This document shows positions 7,532-15,613 of a stretch of 64,000 nucleotides of DNA, piece after piece (position 1 is the stretch's first letter; every line of letters begins with the position of its first letter). Under the pieces are notes generated by a model that worked only from the letters and a program-made list of their open reading frames with translations, searched no databases and was not told where the DNA came from. Source of the DNA: Spirochaetales bacterium (GTDB lineage: Bacteria > Spirochaetota > Spirochaetia > SZUA-6 > RPPD01); assembly GCA_016929065.1 (NCBI GenBank), contig JAFGJO010000024.1:1-64000 (forward strand), given 5' to 3'. The position numbers and the translations under genes were made by a program.

Positions 7532-9583
7532 ATGATGAAATATTTTTTACCCATAATTTGCAGTTCAATACTTTTTATTTCCTGCATCAGCGTTGCACCA
7601 AAACAGGATACATCGAAGGCAGTTCCCCGTTTAAATACATTATCAGGACATGACGATGCGGTGACGGCTGTTGTATTCTCTCCTGATGGAAAATTAATAG
7701 CCTCGGGATCACGTAATTTTATTATCCGGCTTTGGGATGTATCGTCAAAGCGGGAGCTAAAAAGAATGAAAGGACATATCGGCGAAATATTATCAATTGC
7801 CTTTTCTTCAGACAGTACAAAATTGCTGTCAGGTTCTACAGACGGACGGATTTTATTATGGGATACCAAAAGCGGTGAGCGGATTTTTCAGCTGGCAACG
7901 GGATTCGGCGATGTTTTATCAGTGGCCTTTTCCCCGGATGGAAAATATCTTGCTGCAGGATCGGGAAATAACTCTATCAAGCTGTTTGATACTGCGACAA
8001 ATCTGGAACTGTTCCGGTTGACAGGACATACAGACAAGGTCAATTCTGTTGTATTCTCACCGGACAGCAAATCATTATTGTCAGCTTCGAGCGATAAAAC
8101 AATCAGGCTCTGGGATGTTGCAAGTGGAAATGAACAGCTTGTATTGAACGGGCACCAGGGGCCTGTCGACTCGATTGGTTTTTTGACAGATAAAACATCG
8201 ATTTACTCGATTTCGGATGATAATACCGTAAAGTTGTGGGATGTCACTGCGCGGAAAGAAACAAAATCATTCAGCAGGGAACATGCGGCGGGAACTCCCA
8301 TTACTTTTTCACCCGATTCATTGCAGCTATTGTCAGCGTCAACCAATACATCTCTGGAATTGACAGACAGCGCTACCGGCACCAGGGAAGCAGTTTTTTC
8401 AGGGCATGATGGAAAAATAAATTCAATTGCATTTTCTCCGGACGGTAATTTTGCAGTATCGGGAGGAGATGACAAAACAGTCAGAGTCTGGGATGTGAAA
8501 AATCGTGAAGTCTATCATGTGTTTAAACGCGAGACCATGCCGAATACTTCAGTTGCAGTCAGTCAGGACGGCAATTTTATAATCGTCGGCAAGGAAAATG
8601 CTGTTTCATCAATATGGGATATTAAAAAAGGGGCAGAGCTCCTTAAACTAACTGGACATGCCGGAATAATCCGTACGGTCGCTCTGTCACCAGACGCGAA
8701 AATTGCTGCGACAGCAGGTGATGACGCAACAATACGGCTTTGGGAAACAGAGACCGGGAAAGAAATAAAAACAATAAAAAACAATTCATCCAGAGTGAAC
8801 AGCATCACCTTCTCGATTGACGGGAAAGCAATAGTCTCCGGCTCAGAAGACAATGCCGTGCGGTTCTGGGATATCGAAACCGGAAAACAGCAGCGCGAAT
8901 TAAAAGGCCACGCCGCACCTGTTGTGTGCGTTGTTTTTTCACATAACGGGATTCTGTTGGCAACCAGCTCAAAAGACAACTCCCTGAAATTATGGAACAC
9001 CGAAACCGGAAAAAATGTTTTTACCTCGAACAGCAATACAACCTATGTGGTATCAGCTGCTTTTTCCTCTGACGGAATACACCTGGCAACTGTTACCGCA
9101 AACGGCCGGCTGTATCTCTGGGATATATTGAAGCAGAAAATTGTCGAAGAATTAAACAGCGCAGTCAGGAGTAACAGGTCGGTTTGTTTTTCAACGGATA
9201 AAGTTTCTCTCGTTGCGGGCACCGCTGGCGGGGACCTGAATTTCTTTCAATTCAATTCCGAAATAACTCAATCCAGTGGTCTTTTCGCAAATTCAGGCAT
9301 AAATGATATTGTCTATTCACCCGACAATAAGTATTTGATTAGTGCAGCCGATGACGGCACAACACATCTCTTTGATGTCAAGACAAAAAAAGAAATTGCA
9401 AAGTTTGTCAGTTATCGGGATGGTGAGTGGGTTGTCATGACCCCCGACGGGTATTTCAATGCATCAGAGAATGCTTTCAAATATATTGATGCAATTGAGG
9501 AGAATAATGTATATCCAGTCGAAGGAGTCAAGGAAAAATATTTGAAACCTGATATCGTGGCCGGGCAGCTTGGGGGAGAATAA
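7532..9583 (+). CDS. WD40-repeat lipoprotein with a caspase-linker-like C-terminus
   Basis: 683 residues from the ATG at 7532 (AAGG eight bases upstream; an in-frame GTG at 7526 is too close to it). The N-terminal signal ends in FISC, a plausible lipobox. It is followed by about 13-14 WD40 repeats of roughly 42 residues with GH…VxSVxFSPDGK…S…D-x-T-I/V-R-L/V-WD signatures, enough for two beta-propellers. The C-terminal segment DGEWVVMTPDGYFNAS…YLKPDIV strongly resembles the linker that joins WD40 domains to caspase-like (C14) peptidase domains, but no peptidase follows. Function is probably protein-protein scaffolding at the outer or inner membrane. It stands alone. Confidence 0.8.
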   Translation: MMKYFLPIICSSILFISCISVAPKQDTSKAVPRLNTLSGHDDAVTAVVFSPDGKLIASGSRNFIIRLWDVSSKRELKRMKGHIGEILSIAFSSDSTKLLSGSTDGRILLWDTKSGERIFQLATGFGDVLSVAFSPDGKYLAAGSGNNSIKLFDTATNLELFRLTGHTDKVNSVVFSPDSKSLLSASSDKTIRLWDVASGNEQLVLNGHQGPVDSIGFLTDKTSIYSISDDNTVKLWDVTARKETKSFSREHAAGTPITFSPDSLQLLSASTNTSLELTDSATGTREAVFSGHDGKINSIAFSPDGNFAVSGGDDKTVRVWDVKNREVYHVFKRETMPNTSVAVSQDGNFIIVGKENAVSSIWDIKKGAELLKLTGHAGIIRTVALSPDAKIAATAGDDATIRLWETETGKEIKTIKNNSSRVNSITFSIDGKAIVSGSEDNAVRFWDIETGKQQRELKGHAAPVVCVVFSHNGILLATSSKDNSLKLWNTETGKNVFTSNSNTTYVVSAAFSSDGIHLATVTANGRLYLWDILKQKIVEELNSAVRSNRSVCFSTDKVSLVAGTAGGDLNFFQFNSEITQSSGLFANSGINDIVYSPDNKYLISAADDGTTHLFDVKTKKEIAKFVSYRDGEWVVMTPDGYFNASENAFKYIDAIEENNVYPVEGVKEKYLKPDIVAGQLGGE

Positions 9584-9633
9584 ATTATTTATACGAAAGC
9601 TGTCATTATCGTAATGAATGGATATTGATAAAA

Positions 9634-9666
9634 AACCCCGATACACGGTACATGACCGGGGCTTTA
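9634..9666. terminator. Bidirectional terminator between the WD40 gene and uxaC
   Basis: CCCCG at 9637-9641 and CGGGG at 9657-9661 close a loop that contains a second small palindrome. A run of A precedes the stem and TTTAAT follows it, so it can act for the plus-strand WD40 gene and, with a T-run, for the minus-strand uxaC transcript. Confidence 0.65.
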
Positions 9667-9681
9667 ATTACAAGACGAACA

Positions 9682-11094
9682 TTAACCTTCAAATCCGAAA
9701 TAGTTTTTCGCGTTATTATACGAAATATCTGCAACCATTTTTCCGATCATGCCCATGTCATTCGGAAGGAGCCCTTTTTCAACATCATTCCCCAGAATAT
9801 TGCAGAGCAGTCGTCTGAAATACTCATGACGGGAATACGACAAGAATGAGCGTGAATCGGTGAGCATGCCCACAAACTGGCTTAACAGTCCCAGAGCGGA
9901 AAGTGAGTTGATCTGTTTTGTCATGCCGTCGAGCTGATCCAGAAACCACCAGCCGCTGCCGAACTGTATTTTTCCGTTATACCCTGCACTCTGGAAACAA
10001 TTTATCATGGTGGCAATCAGCTCGTTGTCACGCGGATTCAGGTTATAGATGATTGTTTTCGGGAGTTTGTTGATGGTATCGAGCTTGTCCAGGAACTTTG
10101 CAAGGGGCCGGGCTATTGTAAAGTCGCCGATTGTGTCAAACCCGGTATCCGGGCCGAGCTCCCGAAAGCGCCGTGAATTGACATTTCGCAAAGCGCCGAA
10201 GTGCAGCTGCTGCGTCCAGTTTTTCTCTGCGTCCATCACGCCGAAGTGAAACATCATCGCGGATTTGAATTTGAGAATTTCGGAGGCAGAAAGTTCAGAT
10301 CCGCTGCGTATTTTTGTAAAAATTGAGGCGATTTCTGCGTCGGTGTAATCTTCTGCATAGGGTTCTTCTATTCCATGATCAGAAAGACGGCAGCCGACGT
10401 TGTGGAAAAAGTCGTGCCGCTGCTGGATTGCCGAAAGATAACCGGGAAAATCAGTTACAGCTATTCCGCTTACTTCCGCAAGTTTGTCGACCCATGCGTT
10501 GAAATCTGCCGGCACCTCAACCGACATGCCCTTGTCGGGACGAAAAGTTGGAAATACTTTGGTGGTAAACGATGTATCAGCTTTTATTTTTATATGGTGA
10601 TCAAGCGTATCAGTGGGGTCATCAGTCGTGCAGATTACCTCAACATTCGCCTTTTTTATAAGTCCCTGGCAGGAAAACTCCGGTGTCGCAAGTTTTGCAT
10701 TACACGCGTCCCAGATTTCTTTCGCGGTCGAAGGGGAGAGCAGCTTGTCGGTAATCCCGAATGGGTTTTTCAGTTCGAGATGCGTCCAATGGTAGAGGGG
10801 ATTCCGCAGTGTTTTGGGAACCGTTTCTGCCCATTTTTCAAACTTTTCCCAGTCAGAGGCATCACCGGTACAGTATTTTTCATCAACGCCGGCTGTGCGC
10901 ATGGCTTTCCATTTGTAATGGTCACCTCGCAGCCAGATATCGAACAGATTGGGGAAGGTGCGGTTGTCGGCAATTTCTGCCGGCGGAATATGACAGTGAT
11001 AGTCGATAATCGGCTGAGCTTTTGCATAGTCGTTATACAGCTTCTGCGCTGTCTTTGTTTCCAATAAAAAATTGTCATTAATAAATGATGCCAT
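9682..11094 (-). CDS. uxaC: Uronate isomerase
   Basis: 470 residues, full length for the family. It catalyses D-glucuronate to D-fructuronate and D-galacturonate to D-tagaturonate in the cytoplasm, the first step of hexuronate catabolism. The metal-site motif HCH (residues 33-35) sits in the first strand of the amidohydrolase-fold barrel, and C-terminal segments GKIQFGSGWWF and the SYSRHEYFRRLLCN motif near the end are typical. AAGGA lies seven bases before the ATG. It follows uxaE on the same strand with a 151-base gap containing two hairpins, so it is probably the second gene of a uronate operon. Confidence 0.95.
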   Translation of the reverse strand: MASFINDNFLLETKTAQKLYNDYAKAQPIIDYHCHIPPAEIADNRTFPNLFDIWLRGDHYKWKAMRTAGVDEKYCTGDASDWEKFEKWAETVPKTLRNPLYHWTHLELKNPFGITDKLLSPSTAKEIWDACNAKLATPEFSCQGLIKKANVEVICTTDDPTDTLDHHIKIKADTSFTTKVFPTFRPDKGMSVEVPADFNAWVDKLAEVSGIAVTDFPGYLSAIQQRHDFFHNVGCRLSDHGIEEPYAEDYTDAEIASIFTKIRSGSELSASEILKFKSAMMFHFGVMDAEKNWTQQLHFGALRNVNSRRFRELGPDTGFDTIGDFTIARPLAKFLDKLDTINKLPKTIIYNLNPRDNELIATMINCFQSAGYNGKIQFGSGWWFLDQLDGMTKQINSLSALGLLSQFVGMLTDSRSFLSYSRHEYFRRLLCNILGNDVEKGLLPNDMGMIGKMVADISYNNAKNYFGFEG

Positions 11095-11173
11095 GGTCTT
11101 TTCCTTTTAAAAATATAACCGCAGATTATGCGATATAAAAAAATAAAATTATACAATAGTTTATTTGTGGATG

Positions 11174-11213
11174 TTTCAAACCTTACAATGAAAAATTATT
11201 GAAAGGTTTGAAA
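11174..11213 (-). other. Hairpin in the uxaE-uxaC gap
   Basis: TTTCAAACCTT and AAGGTTTGAAA form an 11-bp stem, with an inner CAAT/ATTG pair across the loop. There is no following T-run on the minus strand, so it is more likely an RNA stability or processing element than a terminator. Confidence 0.5.
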
Positions 11214-11219
11214 CTCCGA

Positions 11220-11246
11220 AATCAGTTAAGCGAAGCTGAACTGATT
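11220..11246 (-). other. Hairpin immediately after the uxaE stop
   Basis: AATCAGTT pairs with AACTGATT and, inside a one-base mismatch, AGC with GCT around a GAA loop. The stem abuts the uxaE stop codon at 11246-11248. It lacks a T-run; it may tune the ratio of UxaE to UxaC by protecting the 3' end or by partial termination. Confidence 0.5.
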
Positions 11247-12802
11247 CATTTCTTCAGTTTAGGTATACCCAAAAGCGACACGTGTTTTGTAAAATGCTTT
11301 TCAAGAATTTCAATCAGTTTTTCCTCGTTGTCGGTGAGGGTGTTGAAAAACTCTTCCCGGATTTCCGGATCATTGACCAGGCCGCCGTAGGTAATGTGAA
11401 GAAGCTGCCGGGATTCATCCTGTTCAAGAAACTTTGGAAGATCCTTGTCCGAAACCTCATCAATTTCTTTTATTTTTGTCAGATCCGCTGTTATATGATA
11501 AAACTTCGATGCTTCCGGGAAATAGGCAAAGGCTTTTTTATGCATTTTCCGGTACAACTCTGCATTACACACCGAGATGCACCGCATCGCCTCAAGCCAG
11601 CTTGTCCCGGCGGTCTTTAAATGGAGGCGAAGATGAGTGTATTTGCCTATGGGCGGGTACACACTGAACTTGTCGCTTCCGGAGTGAACTGATACTTTAT
11701 AATCGCCGTGCGCTTTTGCAATGTCGCAATGGGTGGAAAACTGCTGCTTGAACTCATTGATATTGCCAATGTAATCGATCGCTTTCTGGAACTCGCCGAT
11801 AAAACGCGGGGCAAGGGAGTTTACCGTCACTCCGCGGTATAAAAGTTCTTTGATGATAAAGAGATGGTGTTCCGGGAGAGTGGGGTAGGTGGTCTCGTCA
11901 ATCGAGATCTCCAAATCATATTTTGTACCGCGACGGTTGGTCAGGTGCGTATCGACTTCTTTTGCAAAATCAAGCGCAGATTCATACATCACCGCACATT
12001 TTTTCGCTTCGTTCATGGAGACAGCAATTTTGGATTTGCCGAATACAAATGTTTTATCAGCATAGGTGGAAATGATGCGTTCCTGCTCTTTTGGGTCGAT
12101 TTTGGCAAATTCTTCCTTGATTTTTTCCGGAGGATAATTCCCCGCATCCGGATTCATGACTTCAGAGAGGTCCAGGGTGATCATCGGCATGTCGGCATCG
12201 AGCGCGGTGTTGATGTCGTCCATTGTTTTCAGATGGTCGCCATCAGCACCATACCCTTTTTCATACCCTTCCTGGAATACCATGAACACAACATCGGAGG
12301 TGACATTTTTATAGGTCCGTTTTGTGAAATTCAGTTCACGGATAGACTGTTGGGCAAGAACAGGATAAAAATCAAATCTTTTCGCAACATGAATGTGCCC
12401 CACACTGCAGCAGCCCAGGCGGTCACCGCAGCCGACCGTTGTCTGTTTTTCACGCAGCGATATGGGAGCGGTAAAGGGAAAGTCTTTTTTCAAAAGTTCT
12501 GCGTTTTCAAAGGTATATGCCACTTTCTGGAGAAAAATACCGGAAAGATTTTCAACGGTTCCGCTGTATAAAACAGAAAATGATTCTTTTCCTGCGATAA
12601 ACAGGAATTTATCACGGCCAATTTTGGCAATCCCGAACAACAGGCTGTTCTTTTTATATAAAGACTGGATGTATACTTTTGTCTGATCCTCAACGATCTG
12701 ATATACCTGTGTGGATGTTTTTAGTTCGTCCAAATCCTCTTGAGATTGGGTCAAAAGGTCATTTGACGATATAATTCTGGCAAGCTGGGCTAAATTGCTC
12801 AT
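11246..12802 (-). CDS. uxaE: Tagaturonate/fructuronate epimerase
   Basis: 518 residues from the ATG at 12802, chosen because AAGGGGA lies six bases upstream (the longer frame to 12877 has no such site). The family converts D-tagaturonate to D-fructuronate, joining galacturonate to the glucuronate pathway; it is best known from Thermotoga and replaces the UxaB/UxaA reductive branch. Recognisable segments are TVGCGDRLGCCSVGHIHVAKRF, with the metal-binding candidates, then EGYEKGYGADGDHLKT and SVHSGSDKFSVYPPIG. The assignment fits its position directly before uxaC. A LacI-type operator lies upstream. Confidence 0.88.
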   Translation of the reverse strand: MSNLAQLARIISSNDLLTQSQEDLDELKTSTQVYQIVEDQTKVYIQSLYKKNSLLFGIAKIGRDKFLFIAGKESFSVLYSGTVENLSGIFLQKVAYTFENAELLKKDFPFTAPISLREKQTTVGCGDRLGCCSVGHIHVAKRFDFYPVLAQQSIRELNFTKRTYKNVTSDVVFMVFQEGYEKGYGADGDHLKTMDDINTALDADMPMITLDLSEVMNPDAGNYPPEKIKEEFAKIDPKEQERIISTYADKTFVFGKSKIAVSMNEAKKCAVMYESALDFAKEVDTHLTNRRGTKYDLEISIDETTYPTLPEHHLFIIKELLYRGVTVNSLAPRFIGEFQKAIDYIGNINEFKQQFSTHCDIAKAHGDYKVSVHSGSDKFSVYPPIGKYTHLRLHLKTAGTSWLEAMRCISVCNAELYRKMHKKAFAYFPEASKFYHITADLTKIKEIDEVSDKDLPKFLEQDESRQLLHITYGGLVNDPEIREEFFNTLTDNEEKLIEILEKHFTKHVSLLGIPKLKK

Positions 12803-12979
12803 GGTGTTCCCCTTCATGTAAATTAGAACCAGGGAAAGCGGGCCTTCCGGAAATTGCCGGGCATGGTGCTTTGACAATCCGGAACCTGGTATGAACAGCA
12901 GGTCTTTCCCAAAAAGAAGTATCCGGTGTGTTTGTATGACACGAGACGTTCCAGACTAAGGTTCTTTTGATTACTATCC

Positions 12980-13008
12980 TTGTATCATATCACAAATACT
13001 GCTGTCAA
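12980..13008 (-). promoter_or_regulatory. Candidate uxaE promoter
   Basis: A perfect -35 box TTGACA (13003-13008, minus) is followed by weak -10 choices: TACAAG at 18-base spacing, or TATGAT at only 13. It is the best promoter-like element between the operator and uxaE, leaving a leader of about 170 bases. Confidence 0.4.
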
Positions 13009-13030
13009 GAAAACATGCGGTTTATTATTC

Positions 13031-13045
13031 TGGCAAGCGCTTTCA
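13031..13045. promoter_or_regulatory. LacI-family operator
   Basis: TGGCAAGCGCTTTCA is a near-perfect inverted repeat around the central CG of AGCGCT, the signature of LacI/GalR-family sites (consensus of the type TGxAAxCGxTTxCA). It overlaps the -35 position of the plus-strand TATAAT promoter and lies 22 bases upstream of the minus-strand TTGACA, so one regulator could control both directions. The regulator gene is not in the window. Confidence 0.7.
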
Positions 13046-13228
13046 AAATATTCTATAATTTTATATGAAATCTGACGCTCAGAGCCTTCATGACGTTTTC
13101 CAGAAAATCGAGAGAGCTTCATGGCAACGCGAAATCGAGGCTTGATAAACTCTTACAGGGGTAAAAGGCTGTATTTTATGGTTTTTTATTCCTGTGTGAG
13201 AGATTTTTAGGGTACTGGAAAAAATAGC

Positions 13229-14839
13229 ATGGGCATACCGGTAAAACTTGACGATCTGGAACTCTTTTTCAACACAATCCCCTTCGGGATCCTTTTATTT
13301 AATGATGAACAGAGGGTGATATTCGCGAATGAACGGATTCACGAGATCACCGGAATTTCAATAGAATCTGTATTCAATACCCATTTCTTCGAGCTGCTCA
13401 TCACCGATGAAAAATATCTTCGGGTTGCGAATGTAAAAGTACGCTCAGCCTATGAAAATGATTTTGATGATCTGGAAATAAAAATTACAAAAAAGAACAG
13501 TGAAGCGGTCATTATTCACTGTGCTGCATCGTCTCTTGATCTGGAGGAAAAAAAGCATGTGATTCTTGCGGTGGAAGATATTACCCAGCGTAAGGCGTTT
13601 GAAAAGGTCATGGAGTCCAGTTTTGACAATTTTATTCAGACGACCATTGATCTGGACAATGCATTGAAAAAAATCAAGGAACAGCGGACCACCCTTGAGG
13701 AGTACAAGAAACATATTGAACGTGAACTGTCGATTGCACGCGGAGTTCAGCAGTCATTGATTCCGCTCGAATGTCCAAAAAGCGATACACTTGATATTGA
13801 AGCTGCGACCATCACCAGCTCCGAACTGGGAGGCGATTTTTATGATTTCTATCCGGTAGAGGGCAGCAGGCTGGGCATTTTTATTGCAGATGTTTCCGGC
13901 CATGGAGTTGCATCTTCCCTTGTTTCTTCAATGGTAAAAGCCTACATGGCTGATATCACCGACAGGGTGGATGAACCAAAGGATGTGCTCGCCTCGCTCA
14001 ATAAAAAAGTGACTGAGGCGATTGCAGGCACCGATTTCTTTCTGACCGCATCATATATGACGATTGATCTCAATTCGCTTGATACTGTTTTTGCCAATGC
14101 GGGGCATCTGTATACCCTGTATTTTCAGAAGAAAACAGGAACAATTGCCCATTGTGGTGAAAAAACAAAAGGGACAGTCATCGGGTCATTTCGAGAAGTG
14201 GAATTTACCGAGGAGCAGCGTGTCCTCGCTGCCGGCGACATGCTTCTTTTTTTTACCGACGGCATCGTGGAAGCGCGGAACGCTGCAAATGAATTTTACG
14301 GGTCTGAGCGTCTTGAACTGTTCGTAAAGGAACACGAAAATCTTGCTCCGAAGAAATTCGTTGATAAACTTTTTTCGGATGTGAAAAAATTTGCAGGAGA
14401 AAGGGCGAAAAGCGATGACCAGACATGTATATGTGTAAAGGTGAAGCAGCCGGTAAAAACACGGGATGAAAAACTGAAAATTGACGATGCGTACCGGAAC
14501 GGGAGAAAATATATCAGATTAAAACAGTTTCGAAGTGCACTGCGGGAATATGAGCGTGTCCTGGCGATTGAGCCGTTGGCCGTGGGCGCACACTCGGCTA
14601 TCGGCCAGATACTGAGCATCTGCGGAAATTATTCCGAAGCGGAAAAACATTTGAAAAAAGCGATAGAGATTGACCCAAATTATCATCAGGGGTATTATTA
14701 CGTCGGAATCGTCTTGTATAATCAGAAAAAGTTTGATGAGGCAAAAAAGTACTGGCTCATGCTCAGGGAGAATACGGGCAGTTATAAAAACATAGACGAT
14801 TATATTGCGAAAGTTGATCATTCAATAAAGCTGGAATAA
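13229..14839 (+). CDS. PAS - coiled coil - SpoIIE/RsbU-type PP2C phosphatase - TPR protein
   Basis: 536 residues, soluble. Residues about 10-120 form a PAS sensor domain (GILLFNDEQRVIFANERI…VEDITQRK). Residues 130-170 are a coiled coil. Residues about 190-390 are a PP2C-like phosphatase with the metal motifs GGDFYDF and IADVSGHGVASSL, and later FFTDGIVEA and KSDDQTCICV. Residues 415-530 are two or more TPR repeats. Family knowledge: RsbU-type enzymes dephosphorylate anti-anti-sigma factors in partner-switching pathways. The C-terminal TPR fusion is uncommon. No anti-sigma or anti-anti-sigma gene lies nearby. It is divergent from uxaE with a shared operator and 23 bases upstream of purH. Confidence 0.85.
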   Translation: MGIPVKLDDLELFFNTIPFGILLFNDEQRVIFANERIHEITGISIESVFNTHFFELLITDEKYLRVANVKVRSAYENDFDDLEIKITKKNSEAVIIHCAASSLDLEEKKHVILAVEDITQRKAFEKVMESSFDNFIQTTIDLDNALKKIKEQRTTLEEYKKHIERELSIARGVQQSLIPLECPKSDTLDIEAATITSSELGGDFYDFYPVEGSRLGIFIADVSGHGVASSLVSSMVKAYMADITDRVDEPKDVLASLNKKVTEAIAGTDFFLTASYMTIDLNSLDTVFANAGHLYTLYFQKKTGTIAHCGEKTKGTVIGSFREVEFTEEQRVLAAGDMLLFFTDGIVEARNAANEFYGSERLELFVKEHENLAPKKFVDKLFSDVKKFAGERAKSDDQTCICVKVKQPVKTRDEKLKIDDAYRNGRKYIRLKQFRSALREYERVLAIEPLAVGAHSAIGQILSICGNYSEAEKHLKKAIEIDPNYHQGYYYVGIVLYNQKKFDEAKKYWLMLRENTGSYKNIDDYIAKVDHSIKLE

Positions 14840-14862
14840 TTATTTCATCAAGGAGTATCCAG

Positions 14863-15543
14863 ATGGCGCTTAACATCGTGCAGAAGATCGATAACAATGC
14901 AAAAATTCGCAACATACTGATCAGCGTATTCAACAAGGAAGGGTTGTCAGACTTTATTCCCGGCCTTTTGGCGCATAATCCTGAAGTAAAAATATATTCA
15001 ACCGGCGGAACCTATAAATTCCTGCAGGAACTTTTAAATGAGAAAGCAGCCAAACATCTTTTTTCAATTTCAGAATATACCGGACAGCCGGAGATGCAGG
15101 GCGGCCTGGTCAAAACACTTGATTTCAAAATATACCTTGGGCTTTTGAGCGAAACATACAATGAAGCCCATAAAGCCGACCTGCTGCGTACCGGTGCCCG
15201 GGCCTTTGATATGGTAATCGTTAATTTGTATCCGTTTGGAGATGTTATACAGAAAGAGGGAATTACCGCAGAAGACGCACGCACTCACATCGACATCGGC
15301 GGCCCGTGTATGATCCGCGCATCGGCAAAGAATTTTTTACGGGTGGCGGTGGTGACCGACAAGAATGATTATCCGGAAATTCTGAAAAAGCTCGAAACCG
15401 GAGAGGGAAGCCTCTCACTTGAAACCCGGTTCAAACTCGCACAGAAAGCGTTCATTCATACTGCAGAATACGACAAGGCGATTGCCGGCTATCTTTCAAA
15501 GCGGTCTTATGAAGAAATAAACAGTTATTACATATTTCAGTAA
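14863..15543 (+). CDS. purH: IMP cyclohydrolase (N-terminal half of PurH as a separate protein)
   Basis: 226 residues equal to the MGS-like cyclohydrolase domain only. It closes the ring of FAICAR to IMP, the last purine step. Landmarks: the strand ISVFNKEGLSDF, the STGGT phosphate loop, ISEYTGQPEMQGGLVKTL, VNLYPFGDVI and the IDIGGPCMIRASAKN segment, ending at HTAEYDKAIAGYLSKR where the fused enzyme would continue into the transformylase domain. AAGGAG lies seven bases before the ATG. The next gene is the missing half, 70 bases on, so together they replace the usual bifunctional PurH. There is no frameshift relation: this ends in its own stop and the second half has its own start. Confidence 0.9.
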   Translation: MALNIVQKIDNNAKIRNILISVFNKEGLSDFIPGLLAHNPEVKIYSTGGTYKFLQELLNEKAAKHLFSISEYTGQPEMQGGLVKTLDFKIYLGLLSETYNEAHKADLLRTGARAFDMVIVNLYPFGDVIQKEGITAEDARTHIDIGGPCMIRASAKNFLRVAVVTDKNDYPEILKKLETGEGSLSLETRFKLAQKAFIHTAEYDKAIAGYLSKRSYEEINSYYIFQ

Positions 15544-15568
15544 AAAAACGGTATATCCTGTTTTTTTA
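15542..15568 (+). terminator. Hairpin with T-run between the two purH halves
   Basis: A7-CGG and CC-T-G-T7 pair around TATAT, immediately after the upstream stop codon. The stem is mostly A:T, so it is weak; it may attenuate rather than stop transcription into the second half. Confidence 0.4.
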
Positions 15569-15613
15569 TTTTGCATCAGCCAATTTCTCACTATCATCTG
15601 AAAGGAATTTAAC

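Larger units (their letters stand above)
12803..13228. other. Divergent control region of uxaE and the PAS-SpoIIE gene
   Basis: 426 bases without a convincing gene. It holds a LacI-family operator (13031-13045), a minus-strand -35 box TTGACA (13003-13008), and a plus-strand -10 box TATAAT (13054-13059). An isolated frame of 26 codons starts at ATG 13065 and ends at 13145 (MKSDAQSLHDVFQKIERASW…). It has no ribosome-binding site and would be almost leaderless from the TATAAT promoter; I regard it as unproven. Confidence 0.5.

Noticed and set aside
10375-11067. 230-codon plus-strand frame opposite uxaC
   Set aside because: Antisense to a clear uronate isomerase; Cys/Arg/Phe-rich composition typical of a shadow.
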